64,000 bases of DNA from JAAURS01 sp044923475 (GCF_044923475.1 NZ_CP137338.1:2666001-2730000), one strand, 5' to 3'; positions 51,734 to 61,507 are shown, counted from the stretch's first letter. The notes: a model not told the origin generated them from the sequence alone. Numbers and translations are program-made.

Positions 51734-52981
51734 ATGCAATCGGTAATGGCTATGCCCAACGACAACGAACCTCTTGAAGCAACTTTAACCGAGCCTGGAG
51801 ACGACTTCGACTCCAGCTCGCTCAAGCTGGACCTAGACGCAGATGCAGCTGAGCTGTTTGATGAGATTCCCCTAGAGCTGACCGACAGTCGGCAACGACG
51901 CACCACAGACCTAGTCCGGATTTATCTGCAGGAAATCGGTCGGGTTCGCCTCTTGAGCCGCGATGAAGAAGTGGCAGAGGCGCAGAAGGTCCAGCGCTAC
52001 ATGCATCTGTTGGATCTGCGGAATCAGGCACTGACCCAAGATCATCCCGCGATCGCCGAGTACGCGCGCCTGATGGAAGTGCGCGATCGCCTGACCTCTA
52101 ACCTAGGCCATCGCCCGTCCCTAGAGCGCTGGGCCAGAGAAGCCAACATTGAATTTGTCAACCTCAAACCTTCCATTTCCCAAGGCAAAGCAGCCTATGC
52201 CGAATCCATCGGCTGGGCGGTGAGCGATCTCGATCGCGTTATGAAGGACGGGATGCGCGCCAAGGAGCATATGATTCAAGCGAACTTGCGCTTGGTCGTA
52301 TCGGTGGCCAAAAAGTACCAAAATCGCGGTCTAGAGCTATTGGACTTGATCCAAGAAGGCACTTTGGGATTGGAGCGCGCGGTCGAAAAATTCGACCCCA
52401 CCAAGGGTTATCGCTTTAGCACCTACGCCTACTGGTGGATCCGGCAGGGCATCACGCGGGCGATCGCCACCCAAAGCCGCACCATCCGCCTCCCCGTCCA
52501 CATCACCGAAAAGCTCAACAAACTCAAAAAAGCGCAGCGCAAGCTAGCCCAAGCCAAAGGCCGCACCCCTACCGTCGAAGATCTGGCTGTAGAGCTAGAC
52601 ACGACTCCCGATCTCATTCGCGAGCTTTTGACGCGAGTTCCCCGCTCTATTTCGCTCGAAACCAAGGTCGGCAAGGACAAAGATACCGAACTGGGGGACT
52701 TGCTAGAAACGGACGACATTTCTCCCGAAGAAAGCATGATGCGAGAATCGTTACAACAGGAACTTCAAGATTTGCTAGCGGAACTCACCAACCGAGAGCG
52801 AGATGTGATTCAAATGCGATTTGGCCTCGGTGACGGTCAAACCCATTCCCTGGCTGAAATTGGTAAGGTTCTGGAACTATCGCGGGAGCGGGTGCGCCAG
52901 ATCGAGTCGAAGGCGTTGCAAAAACTCCGTCAACCCAAACGCAGAAGCCGAGTTCGCGATTTCCTAGAATCGTTTGCCTAA
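51734..52981 (+). CDS. Group 2 sigma-70 factor (SigC-like)
   Basis: 415 residues. Region 1.2 TDLVRIYLQEIGRVRLLSRD, region 2 NLRLVVSVAKKYQNRGLELL and DLIQEGTLGLERAVEKFDP, STYAYWWIRQGITRAIA, region 3 VHITEKLNKLKKAQRKLAQ, region 4.2 SLAEIGKVLELSRERVRQIE. The acidic N-terminus and absence of a large region 1.1 indicate a non-essential group 2 sigma. DSRQRRTTDLVRIYLQEIGR suggests SigC type, but the letter is not certain. Two hairpins follow the stop. Confidence 0.85.
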   Translation: MQSVMAMPNDNEPLEATLTEPGDDFDSSSLKLDLDADAAELFDEIPLELTDSRQRRTTDLVRIYLQEIGRVRLLSRDEEVAEAQKVQRYMHLLDLRNQALTQDHPAIAEYARLMEVRDRLTSNLGHRPSLERWAREANIEFVNLKPSISQGKAAYAESIGWAVSDLDRVMKDGMRAKEHMIQANLRLVVSVAKKYQNRGLELLDLIQEGTLGLERAVEKFDPTKGYRFSTYAYWWIRQGITRAIATQSRTIRLPVHITEKLNKLKKAQRKLAQAKGRTPTVEDLAVELDTTPDLIRELLTRVPRSISLETKVGKDKDTELGDLLETDDISPEESMMRESLQQELQDLLAELTNRERDVIQMRFGLGDGQTHSLAEIGKVLELSRERVRQIESKALQKLRQPKRRSRVRDFLESFA

Positions 52982-52991
52982 AACAACCTAC

Positions 52992-53013
52992 GGGGCGCAA
53001 TGCCTTGCGCCCC
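52992..53013 (+). terminator. Hairpin after the sigma factor gene
   Basis: GGGGCGCAA-TGCC-TTGCGCCCC, a perfect 9-bp stem 11 bases past the stop, without a long T run. Confidence 0.55.
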
Positions 53014-53044
53014 TTCCCAGTAAATCTCTAAATCGCGCGCTGTT

Positions 53045-53077
53045 GCCCTTGGTTGTAGTGCCAAGGGCCTTTGTTTT
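53045..53077 (+). terminator. Rho-independent terminator
   Basis: GCCCTTGG-TTGTAGTG-CCAAGGGC followed by CTTTGTTTT: an 8-bp stem and T-rich tail between the convergent sigma factor and CBS genes. Confidence 0.72.
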
Positions 53078-53080
53078 GAC

Positions 53081-53563
53081 CTATTCTACGCTTGCAGCCT
53101 GCGGCTGGAGCGCGAACAGCAGATCGTGACGCGTGATGATACCCAGCAATTGTCGCTGCTCGTCCACGACGGGCAAGCGATTCACTCGCTTATCCAGCAT
53201 TAACTGCGCCGCTTCCGATAGCAATGCATTGGGATGAGTGGTAATCGGATTTGCCGTCATCGCATCCTGGACGAACATCCCCAGCGTTTTTTTCATGTGC
53301 TGGTGGAAGTGGGCGGGTGAGTCAAAGTAGATAATGCTGCCCAAAAAAGTGATGTAAAGGGGCGGCTTGAGCGGAGACTCCCGCACGAGTAAATCGCCCT
53401 CTGACAAAATACCGACAACCTTTCCCCGCTCGTCCGTCACGGGCAGCCCGCTGATGCGATGCTCTTCCATGAGCTTAACCGCAGCCTCAACCGAATCTGC
53501 GGGATGAATGACCACAGGGTTAGGAGTCATAAAATCCTTCACGAGCGGTGCGGTGATGGACAT
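53081..53563 (-). CDS. CBS-pair protein
   Basis: 160 residues with two CBS motifs: VKDFMTPNPVVIHPADSVEA ... GLPVTDERGKVVGILSEGDL, and VQDAMTANPITTHPNALLSE ... RLPVVDEQRQLLGIITRHDL. Such stand-alone pairs bind adenine nucleotides and often regulate other enzymes. No effector domain attached. Followed on the same strand (upstream) by chorismate mutase and sppA. Confidence 0.88.
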   Translation of the reverse strand: MSITAPLVKDFMTPNPVVIHPADSVEAAVKLMEEHRISGLPVTDERGKVVGILSEGDLLVRESPLKPPLYITFLGSIIYFDSPAHFHQHMKKTLGMFVQDAMTANPITTHPNALLSEAAQLMLDKRVNRLPVVDEQRQLLGIITRHDLLFALQPQAASVE

Positions 53564-53617
53564 AGGTTTTCTCCCGGTACGACTAAACAAAGGGAATGAT
53601 TGTTTTGCGCTGCAACT

Positions 53618-54022
53618 TTACCCAGCCGTTGCCGCACGCAGCCCAGCTTCTGAAAGGCTCCGGTCTGGTCTTAAGGTTTGGGCCTGCCTGAGATAAACGT
53701 GCCGAACTTCAAAGGTGGGGTCTGGCGTATTGAATTGAATCAGGCAGCGAATGCAGAAGGACAAGTCGGTTCTGACGTACATCTGCTGTACGTCCAAGAG
53801 GGGTACGCTCTGCCAATGGGCACGTTGTCGGGCGATCGCCGCTGGAAAGACCGTATCCAAATCTCGCGTCACCGAGAACGTGACATTCACCACCTCAGAC
53901 AGATCGAGATCGTTGCGAGATTCAATTTCATCCAATAGTTCGTGAACCGCCTCTCGGATGGCCGCCACCGAGTTTTCAGCGGCAGTCGTTGCCCCACGAA
54001 TTGCCCTTACTTTCCAGGTCAC
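53618..54022 (-). CDS. aroH: Chorismate mutase, AroH class
   Basis: 134 residues: MTWKVRAIRGATTAAENSVA, AVHELLDEIESRNDL, VVNVTFSVTRDLDTVFPAAI and a C-terminal RHVYLRQAQTLRPD match the monofunctional AroH (Bacillus-type) fold. It converts chorismate to prephenate for Phe and Tyr. Arg and Glu residues of the active site (RGATT, VRHVYL) are visible. Confidence 0.88.
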   Translation of the reverse strand: MTWKVRAIRGATTAAENSVAAIREAVHELLDEIESRNDLDLSEVVNVTFSVTRDLDTVFPAAIARQRAHWQSVPLLDVQQMYVRTDLSFCIRCLIQFNTPDPTFEVRHVYLRQAQTLRPDRSLSEAGLRAATAG

Positions 54023-54118
54023 TACAACATCCTCCTTAGGTTCATCATGCCCCAGAATCAGTTTGCGATCGGCATCCCGTTAGCAAACTTGACATCTTAA
54101 GACAGCTCAGGCACTATT

Positions 54119-54964
54119 CTACAGCCGTCCGGAGGGACGATACATCCATAGCGGCAATCCATTGGATGCCATTTCAAAATTCAGCCAGCTTTGCATCTCG
54201 ACTGGCAGCGCAACGCGCGCAGATCGAGCGCTGTCGTTGCCTGGGAGAAAACGATTCCAAAATGGCTTGGGTTCTTCTATGACCGTACATTTTGCCTTTT
54301 CTGGATCTAACCCCGCTAGCTCAGCCGCCCAGCACCGCGCGTCTTCTTCCGTCCCGAGGCGATCCACTAGCCCTAACTCGATCGCCTGCTGTCCCGTGAA
54401 TACGCGCCCGTCGGCGAAGCTTTTTACAGTGTCAACCTCTAGCTTTCGCGCTTCGACAACGGTTTGAACGAATTGACCGTAACTGGTGTCAATTAAATCT
54501 TGGAGAATCTGTTCTTCCGGTTCGGTGAGTTCGCGGTCGAAGGCCAGGATGTCTTTATAGGGTCCCGATTTAACCACTTTGAAAGAAACGCCCACTTTTT
54601 CCAGCAATCGCTCTAAGTTGTTGCCCCGCAAAATCACCCCAATGCTCCCCGTAATCGTGCCGGGGTTTGCCATGATATAGTGGGCGCCCATACCAATGTA
54701 AACGCCGCCAGAGGCTGAAATATTGCCAAAGCTGGCAACAATTTTCACTTTTTCCTGGAGGCGCTTGAGCGCGCTGTAAATTTCTTGGGAGTCGCCGACC
54801 GTTCCGCCTGGGCTGTCGATGCGCAGCAGGAGGACTGGATAACCTTTTTCTTCGACGGTCTTGAGGGCCTTTAGCACCGACTTTCGAGTGCCTCCGGCGA
54901 TCGCCCCCGTTACTTCAATTTTGGCAATTTGTTTGCGAGCAGCGGACTTCAATGGCCAGATCAT
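54119..54964 (-). CDS. sppA: Signal peptide peptidase SppA (short form)
   Basis: About 281 residues of an S49 protease: RKQIAKIEVTGAI, LRIDSPGGTVGDSQEIYSAL, the serine region IVASFGNISASGGVYIGMGA, then GPYKDI with the catalytic lysine region and GQQAIELGLVDRLGTEEDA. Membrane-associated; degrades leftover signal peptides. Start at MIWPLKSAARKQ chosen over an ATG six codons upstream. Confidence 0.88.
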   Translation of the reverse strand: MIWPLKSAARKQIAKIEVTGAIAGGTRKSVLKALKTVEEKGYPVLLLRIDSPGGTVGDSQEIYSALKRLQEKVKIVASFGNISASGGVYIGMGAHYIMANPGTITGSIGVILRGNNLERLLEKVGVSFKVVKSGPYKDILAFDRELTEPEEQILQDLIDTSYGQFVQTVVEARKLEVDTVKSFADGRVFTGQQAIELGLVDRLGTEEDARCWAAELAGLDPEKAKCTVIEEPKPFWNRFLPGNDSARSARVALPVEMQSWLNFEMASNGLPLWMYRPSGRL

Positions 54965-55163
54965 GAGCAATAATCGAAACAATGGTATTGATTGCAGAAC
55001 AACATCCGCTGGATGTCACCCAGCGATGTCAAGTTGTCTTATATTGTAACGCGACAGCCACAGACAGCGCTCGACAACCGTGCCTCCAAAGGAATGGGGG
55101 ATTTCGCAAGGGGCTGAGCCCGTGTTAACGTCAATCTAGCTCGCGCGTTGAGGACTGGAGCTT

Positions 55164-56765
55164 TTGAGCTACGCAATTGACTTTGGAACCAGTAACACGG
55201 TGGTTGCCCGTTGGAACGCTGCCTCACAACAGGCAGAAACCTTGTCCTTGAAAGGGATGAGCCTCAGAGTGGGACAAAATCCAGACCTCATTCCCAGCTT
55301 GGTGTACGTTGAAAACGCAGTGCAGCCGCAGGTTTTAGTCGGCCAGCAGGTGCGCGATCGCGGTCTCGATATCCAGAGCGATCCTCGGTTTTTCCGCGGC
55401 TTTAAGCGCGGCATCGGCACGCCCGTGCGGGGATTTTTGCCAGAAATAGACGGCCAATCGATTCGGTTCGAGCAGGTGGGTCAGTGGTTTTTAGCGACGG
55501 TGGTCGATCGGCTTAAGGCGAGCTATACGGACGCCGGAAATGCGCTCGTATTGACCGTTCCGGTCGATAGCTTCGAACCCTACCGTCAGTGGCTGGGCCA
55601 AGTGTGCCAGAGCCTCCAGGTCGAGCAGGTCCGCATGCTGGACGAACCCACTGCTGCCGCCCTCGGCTATGGCAAGGCAGACGCTGATGTGGTGCTGGTG
55701 GTGGACTTTGGGGGCGGTACTTTAGATTTGGCGCTGGTGCAGCTCGATCGCAGCCGTTCGGCTCAGACAAAGCCCATGGGATTCATCCTCAAGTGGGGCA
55801 ACAAAAATCTGGCGGAGGAATCCGCGCAACGACCCAAGACGGCACGGGTGCTGGCAAAGGCCGGGCAAAATCTAGGCGGGACGGATCTGGACAATTGGGT
55901 GTTGGACCGCTTTGCCAAAGTTCAAGATCTGCCCAAAAACCCACTCACCCAACGGCTCGCAGAACGGCTCAAGATCCAGCTTTCGCTCCAGGCCAAGGCG
56001 ACGGAAGTCTATTTCAATGAAGAGACGTTTGAGAGCTACGAATTGACTTTAGACCGGGCCGAATTTGAAGCGATCTTAAAGGAGCGTCAGTTCTTCGAAC
56101 GCTTAGACGACAGCATGACGCAAGTGCTCCAACAGGCACGCCGACAGGGCATCACGCCGGAAAAGATCGATGCGGTGCTGTTGGTGGGCGGTACTAGCCT
56201 GATTCCAGCCGTTCAGACTTGGGTGCAGCAGTATTTTGACGCGACTAAAATTTCGAGCAGCAAACCCTTTGAGGCGATCGCCCAAGGTGCATTGCAGATC
56301 CTCCAGGGCACGGAGGTGAAGGACTTTCTCTACCACAGTTACGGCATCCGCTACTGGGATCGCCGCCTCAATTCTCACAACTGGCATACGATCGTTCAAC
56401 CCGGCCAGCCTTACCCGATGCCGGAACCCGTGGAGTTGATTTTGGGCGCTTCTGCCGAAGGTCAGCCCAGTATCGAACTCATTATTGGGGAATTGGGGAA
56501 AGAATCCAGCGGTACGGAAGTGTACTTCGATGGCGATCGCCTCATTACTCGCACCCTTTCTGCCAATCAAGGTCAGGTACAGGCGCTGAACGATCGTGAG
56601 GGGGCGCGCAGTATTGCCCAGCTCGACCCGCCGGGGTTTCCGGGAAGCGATCGCATTAAGGTGCTGTTTCGCGTGGATGAAGGGCGATCGCTGCGCATTA
56701 CGGTAGAAGACCTACTCACGCAAGAGGTTTTAGTGACAGATCGAGTTGTTGCCCAACTGAGTTGA
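55164..56765 (+). CDS. Hsp70-family protein, divergent
   Basis: 533 residues from a TTG start: IDFGTSNTVVARWN is the nucleotide-binding phosphate-1 motif, LDEPTAAALGYG and VVDFGGGTLDLALVQ the connect and phosphate-2 motifs, VLLVGGTSLIPAVQTWV the adenosine motif. The substrate-binding half is reduced and unlike DnaK. Cyanobacteria carry several such DnaK relatives; client unknown. The start codon choice is fixed by homology. Confidence 0.83.
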   Translation: MSYAIDFGTSNTVVARWNAASQQAETLSLKGMSLRVGQNPDLIPSLVYVENAVQPQVLVGQQVRDRGLDIQSDPRFFRGFKRGIGTPVRGFLPEIDGQSIRFEQVGQWFLATVVDRLKASYTDAGNALVLTVPVDSFEPYRQWLGQVCQSLQVEQVRMLDEPTAAALGYGKADADVVLVVDFGGGTLDLALVQLDRSRSAQTKPMGFILKWGNKNLAEESAQRPKTARVLAKAGQNLGGTDLDNWVLDRFAKVQDLPKNPLTQRLAERLKIQLSLQAKATEVYFNEETFESYELTLDRAEFEAILKERQFFERLDDSMTQVLQQARRQGITPEKIDAVLLVGGTSLIPAVQTWVQQYFDATKISSSKPFEAIAQGALQILQGTEVKDFLYHSYGIRYWDRRLNSHNWHTIVQPGQPYPMPEPVELILGASAEGQPSIELIIGELGKESSGTEVYFDGDRLITRTLSANQGQVQALNDREGARSIAQLDPPGFPGSDRIKVLFRVDEGRSLRITVEDLLTQEVLVTDRVVAQLS

Positions 56766-57052
56766 TCCCGAACGACCGCTGAAAATCGACAATTGAGGGA
56801 GCGTTTGTGAATCCTGCGCAGCATGGATAGGTTAGGGCACCGAAAGATTTGGAATATTCCAGTTTTCATCGCTATGTGCGAGGAGGGAAGTATGACGATG
56901 GGTTTTGTTCCTTAACATAACCTAGGACTTGATGTTTTCAATAATGTTTCAGAAGATGTGCAAGCCATTATTGAAGCTTCCTTAAGTCCGATCGTTGAAA
57001 CTTATAAAACTCCGCCCGAAATACCGCCGCAATCATCTTTATTAGCTTCTGA

Positions 57053-57526
57053 TTATTCTTCGACGGAATTCCTTACACTTCCGTCAGGCATGATGGTGTT
57101 GCAGTAGATGCAATAGCCCATGAAAGTCATACCCTCAGCATCGGTAAAGTTAGCCCCGGTGAAATCCGTTCCTTCGACTTTCACACCATAGAACCTAGTT
57201 TTACTCAGATTAGCGTTGACGAGACTAGCATGGTCCAAGTCGGCGTCTTCTATGTTAGCACCGGACAAGTTAGCACCACTCAAGTTAGAGAAGACAAAGC
57301 TAGTATCCAGCAAGCTAGTATTACGGAGATTGGCATTAGCCAGATTACTCCAACACAAGGCAGTACGCTCCAGAATAGCTCCGCTCAAGTTAATTCCAGT
57401 CAAATCAACTCCAACCTGTTCCTCGGCATCCCAATCGACTCCACTCACATCAACCCCACTCAAGTCCACGCCACTAAAATCCCGCTCTCCAGCAGCATAC
57501 CGTCTGAGCAATTCTTCTCTATCCAT
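57053..57526 (-). CDS. Pentapeptide repeat protein
   Basis: 157 residues. A regular A(D/N)LxX pattern occupies ~20-135: FSGVDLSGVDVSGVDWDAEE, GAILERTALCWSNLANANLR, SNLSGANLSGANIEDADLDH. These form a right-handed quadrilateral beta-helix. The tail GMTFMGYCIYCNTIMPDGSV is non-repeat, with a C-I-Y-C pair. Function unknown. Confidence 0.88.
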   Translation of the reverse strand: MDREELLRRYAAGERDFSGVDLSGVDVSGVDWDAEEQVGVDLTGINLSGAILERTALCWSNLANANLRNTSLLDTSFVFSNLSGANLSGANIEDADLDHASLVNANLSKTRFYGVKVEGTDFTGANFTDAEGMTFMGYCIYCNTIMPDGSVRNSVEE

Positions 57527-57806
57527 AACCTGTTCTTAAATCTCATTGCTCTAAATTCTACCGCTGTCAGCCTTTAGCAAGACTTTTACTCTAACTTTGA
57601 TTTCACTCTTGAAGTAACTGTAGGATGGGTTGACATTAAGAAACCCATTGCTAGGCCGATCGGTCGAGACAAGCAGCTTTATTGCAATAATTTGACCAAA
57701 CTTAAGCCTCCCCTTCGCTCAGACGATCGCAGTTTGGGATAGTTTGGCTGACGGAGGCGATCGCTTTGGTTTCGGCCTGCGATCCGGCTTTGGAGTTGGT
57801 TAGCGC

Positions 57807-57950
57807 TGCGCTAACCACCCCAGCAAATCATCCAACCCTGCAAAATCCAGCAGCGCCTCACCCAATGCCTCAAGCTGGGGCAATGCGCGAGTTAACGGAA
57901 GACGAGCGATCGCGCTTCTTCGGTTCTGCCACTCTGCTCGCCCGTTGCCA
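57807..57950 (-). pseudogene. Rpn-family C-terminal remnant
   Basis: Reads GRTEEARSLVFR, a stop, then in a neighbouring frame LPQLEALGEALLDFAGLDDL and LGWLAQR. It is a near copy of the end of the Rpn gene at 58836, including non-coding sequence past the stop (GGTTTCGGCCTGCGATC at both). Confidence 0.65.
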
Positions 57951-57956
57951 TTGCGA

Positions 57957-58307
57957 TTAAAGACTGGAAGTCAGGGGTTCTAGACGCGCTAGAACTTCAC
58001 TAATGATGGCGGCTGGAGCTGTCTCAACAAAAACCGCTCCTCTGGTAGTGCAGTCGATTGATTTAACCTGATCTACCAGAACAACCCCTGTCGTTTGCAT
58101 TGTAGACTCTAGTTCAACCTCGAAAGGCCATCCTTTCTTGCGATTGGTAATTGGGCAAACCAAAATGAGACTTGATATTTGGTTGTACTCCCCAGGAGAA
58201 ATCACTATCGCAGGTCGATATCCTGCCTGTTCCCTGCCAGCTTGCGGATTGAATTGGAGCTTGAGGATATCACCGCGCTCTGGAACTGTACCGTTAATTT
58301 TTACCAA
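57957..58307 (-). CDS. mazF: MazF/PemK-type toxin
   Basis: 116 residues: VPERGDILKLQFNPQAGREQ, AGYRPAIVISPGEYNQISSL, VCPITNRKKGWPFEVEL, DQVKSIDCTTRGA are MazF-fold signatures (R-P-A-(V/I)-V...P-(I/V)-T...D-Q-x-(K/R)). Sequence-specific mRNA endonuclease. Overlaps the antitoxin stop by seven bases. Confidence 0.88.
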   Translation of the reverse strand: MVKINGTVPERGDILKLQFNPQAGREQAGYRPAIVISPGEYNQISSLILVCPITNRKKGWPFEVELESTMQTTGVVLVDQVKSIDCTTRGAVFVETAPAAIISEVLARLEPLTSSL

Positions 58308-58543
58308 ACTTCGTCTCCTACAGATTCACCCCAGTCCACTTCGTCGTGCTGTTGCTCAGGCTTGGCATCCTTAAGCAGCTCTTGCAAGGTGTATTTTGGA
58401 CTTGCCGCAGAAAGAACGATCTTGTCCCCTTCAGTAGCGATATTGATGATAGAACCTGCTTTGAGTCCAATCTCTTGAACCATAGCTTGAGGGAGGCGAA
58501 CGCCAAGGGAATTACCCCATAAAGCAATTTTCTGCGTAGCCAT
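58301..58543 (-). CDS. mazE: MazE/AbrB-type antitoxin
   Basis: 80 residues. KIALWGNSLGVRLPQAMVQE is the SpoVT/AbrB swapped-hairpin DNA-binding domain; the acidic C-terminus (KPEQQHDEVDWGESVGDEVW) would wrap the toxin. Overlaps mazF by seven bases. Confidence 0.88.
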   Translation of the reverse strand: MATQKIALWGNSLGVRLPQAMVQEIGLKAGSIINIATEGDKIVLSAASPKYTLQELLKDAKPEQQHDEVDWGESVGDEVW

Positions 58544-58835
58544 AAGAGAACCACAGATGTTTATACATTAAATATACATCAAAATCAGTGTGGTTTTCTT
58601 CGCAGCTTCCGCAGCAGGATCGCCAAAATCTGTCCCCCATCAACCGACCGCATGGGCAGCAGGTTTACGCAGATGGGTCAGCTTAGCGGCAAGTTACTGG
58701 AATCGCTATGCCCTAGTCAAACTCACGCGAATCTCAGGCAAACCCACAGCAGTAGGAGGCGATCGCGCTTCTTTTAGATCGGAGTGCTGAGGCGAAGGGC
58801 TTTGGTTTCGGCCTGCGATCGGGCTTTGGAGTTGT

Positions 58836-59612
58836 TTAGCGCTGCGATAACCACCCCACCAAATCATCTAACCCTGCAAAATCCAGCAGCGCCTCGCCCA
58901 ACGCCTCAAGCTGGGGCAATGCTAGCGCTTGAACTTGGGCTTCAGCTTCAGCAGGGAGGGTGCCCACACGACGCGCGAGTTGACGGAGGATGAGCGATCG
59001 CGCTTCTTCGGTTCTACCGCGTAACTCATCCTCCAGACGACCTTCTTGTCGAATTTCTTGATACCAGGGCGATTCACGGAGCACTGTCACATCCCACCTC
59101 ATAATCTGTCGAACCAGTTCTGTGTCCAAGACAAAACTGGCAAAGAACCCTAGTAAAGATTCTAGCTCAACCAATTGCTCATTCTGTTGTAGTTGAACCA
59201 AGGCTCGTCTGACAGTCTGCTCATTGCCACCATCCTTGAGTACCGGAACAAACGGCAACAGCGTATCCAATGATTGTTCGAACACGATGTCAGCATCAAC
59301 CTCCCACAAGTTGATAACGCAAAAATCTTGTCTCGCTTGAAGCCCCAGAAAATTGGACTCAAAGCGATCTCGCACGATCGTCGTTTCCGAAGGCTGCAAA
59401 ATATTGACCAACACCGGATAGACGGGCAACCCATATTTCTCCTGAGCCAAGGCTGCATAGGCTCTCATTCTGAGCGGCATCTTATCGGTATAGCGCAACT
59501 GCAACTCGGTTAGAATCAAAAACTCGCCATAAATAGGGCTTCGGACCTTCATCAAAACATCGTTTTCCCGACTGACCCACTGAAAATCAGAGCCGAGGAT
59601 TTCCACTGCCAC
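58836..59612 (-). CDS. Rpn-family PD-(D/E)XK protein (DUF4351), start possibly lost
   Basis: 258 residues from a GTG. FLILTELQLRYTDKMPLRMR carries the E-x-Q nuclease pattern; the C-terminus has ILRQLARRVG and ALPQLEALGEALLDFAGLDD (DUF4351). Clear family sequence continues 30 codons upstream (ADIGGKRLLGLAPDAWAKWV) to GTA at 59700-59702, where ATG is expected, with a stop just before. So either the start has mutated or translation begins inside at the GTG. Confidence 0.72.
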   Translation of the reverse strand: MAVEILGSDFQWVSRENDVLMKVRSPIYGEFLILTELQLRYTDKMPLRMRAYAALAQEKYGLPVYPVLVNILQPSETTIVRDRFESNFLGLQARQDFCVINLWEVDADIVFEQSLDTLLPFVPVLKDGGNEQTVRRALVQLQQNEQLVELESLLGFFASFVLDTELVRQIMRWDVTVLRESPWYQEIRQEGRLEDELRGRTEEARSLILRQLARRVGTLPAEAEAQVQALALPQLEALGEALLDFAGLDDLVGWLSQR

Positions 59613-59995
59613 GACATCGGATTGTCGAGTTACCCATTTTGCCCAAGCGTCAGGTGCTAAGCCCAGCAGCCGTTTACCGCCAATATCTGCAACTTTAGCT
59701 ACCCTTTAAATCCTGAAAACGAAAATGCTCATTCTGGCCTCAGCCATTCTACCGGATGACGGCTTTGCTTAAACCTGCGATCGCCTTTCTCCAGAGCATT
59801 GCGAGTGTGAATCTCTCGTGCAAATATTGGACGATTGCAGTTCTCTCGCAAGCAATCTCTAAAGGCTTGAGCTTATGCGATCGCAGCCTCAGCTTCTGCC
59901 TCAGATTGCAATTCGCTAGAGTGGCGATCGCCCTAATCTATAAGTCTTCTCCCAACCCTTCAAGCTTTGACAGCGCTAAATCTCAGCTCCTGCAG

Positions 59996-61507
59996 CTAGC
60001 CTAAAAATAATTTGTAGACTGGATTTTGGCTTTCATCCCAGTACTGGTAGCCTAAGGTTTCCAAAAATGCCTGTAGCTCAGACATTTCATCAGGCGGCAC
60101 CTGCATTCCCACAACAATGCGCCCGTAGTCCGCACCGTGATTGCGATAGTGAAACAGACTGATATTCCAATTGGGACTCATACAGTTTAAAAATTTTGTC
60201 AAAGCGCCGGGACGCTCCGGGAATTCGAAACGGTACAGCAATTCGTGTTCCGCAAGCGGCGATCGCCCTCCTACCATATGCCGCAGGTGTAGCTTTGCCA
60301 GTTCGTTATCCGTGAGGTCGATAATTTTGAACCCTTGCGCTGCAACTGTGGCGGCAATCTCAGCGGCATCTTCTCGATCGCGCACCTGCACCCCCACAAA
60401 AAAGTGGGCTTCCCGTTCTCCTGCAATGCGGTAGTTAAATTCCGTGAGGTTGCGAGTTCCGATACATTCGCAAAACCGCCGAAAGCTGCCGCGCTCTTCT
60501 GGAATCGTGACGGCAAAAATAGCTTCCCGTCGCTCTCCCATTTCAGCCCGCTCCGCTACAAATCGGAGGCGATTGAAGTTCATATTGGCCCCGCAGGCCA
60601 CCGCCACCAGCGTTCGATCTTGGATCTGCTCCCGCTCGACGTAGATTTTGGCAGCGGCGATCGCCAAAGCCCCCGCCGGTTCTAGAATCGATCGCGTATC
60701 TTCAAACACGTCCTTGATGGCAGCGCAGATATCGTCCGTACTCACCAGAATCGTTTCGTCCACGTATTCTTGACAGAGCCGGAAGGTTTCCTCTCCAACC
60801 TCTCGAACTGCCACTCCATCGGCAAACAGCCCCACCTGAGGCAACCGAACGCGATGGCCTGCTGCCAAGGATTGCGTCATGGCATCCGCATCCATCGGCT
60901 CTACGCCAATAATTTTGATCTCGGGACGCAGGCGCTTCACATAGGCTGCAATCCCAGAAATCAGACCGCCCCCGCCGATCGCCACAAAAATGGCATGAAT
61001 GGGCTTTTGGCACTGACGCAAAATTTCCATCCCGATGGTGCCCTGTCCCGCAATGACATCCGGGTCGTCAAAGGGATGCACGAAGGTCAGCCCTTTTTCT
61101 GCCTCGAGTTGTCGGGCATAGGTATAGGCATCGTCGTAGGTATCGCCGTGCAAAATTACGGTAGCCCCTAGAGCCTTCACCGCATCGACCTTCACTTGAG
61201 GGGTGGTCATTGGCATGACAATGATAGCCGTCGTACCCAAGCGCTTTGCTCCCAGTGCAACCCCTTGGGCGTGGTTTCCCGCAGAAGCGGCGATCGCGCC
61301 CCGACTCAACACCTCCGGCGAGAGCTGTGCCATTTTGTTGTAGGCTCCCCGCAGCTTAAATGAAAATACGGACTGCATGTCTTCGCGCTTGAGCAGCAGG
61401 CGATTGCCGAGGCGTTCGGAAAGGCAAGGCGCTAGATCGAGTGGAGTTTCTTGAGCAACGTCGTAAACTTTAGCAGTCAAAATCCGCTTGAGATAGTCTT
61501 GGGGCAT
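59996..61507 (-). CDS. ilvA: Threonine ammonia-lyase, biosynthetic
   Basis: 503 residues. The PLP enzyme makes 2-oxobutanoate from threonine, first step to isoleucine. SVFSFKLRGAYNKMA holds the PLP lysine, AASAGNHAQGVALGA and the glycine loop VAIGGGGLISGIAAYVKRL bind the cofactor. The C-terminus has two ACT-like domains (AIFAVTIPEERGSFRRFCEC; YRFEFPERPGALTKFLNCM) for isoleucine/valine control. Confidence 0.95.
   Translation of the reverse strand: MPQDYLKRILTAKVYDVAQETPLDLAPCLSERLGNRLLLKREDMQSVFSFKLRGAYNKMAQLSPEVLSRGAIAASAGNHAQGVALGAKRLGTTAIIVMPMTTPQVKVDAVKALGATVILHGDTYDDAYTYARQLEAEKGLTFVHPFDDPDVIAGQGTIGMEILRQCQKPIHAIFVAIGGGGLISGIAAYVKRLRPEIKIIGVEPMDADAMTQSLAAGHRVRLPQVGLFADGVAVREVGEETFRLCQEYVDETILVSTDDICAAIKDVFEDTRSILEPAGALAIAAAKIYVEREQIQDRTLVAVACGANMNFNRLRFVAERAEMGERREAIFAVTIPEERGSFRRFCECIGTRNLTEFNYRIAGEREAHFFVGVQVRDREDAAEIAATVAAQGFKIIDLTDNELAKLHLRHMVGGRSPLAEHELLYRFEFPERPGALTKFLNCMSPNWNISLFHYRNHGADYGRIVVGMQVPPDEMSELQAFLETLGYQYWDESQNPVYKLFLG

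Noticed and set aside
56880..57110. Possible gene reading DVFNNVSEDVQAIIEASLSP
   Set aside because: Open for ~57 codons but no convincing start, no family match, and it overlaps the end of the pentapeptide gene on the other strand.
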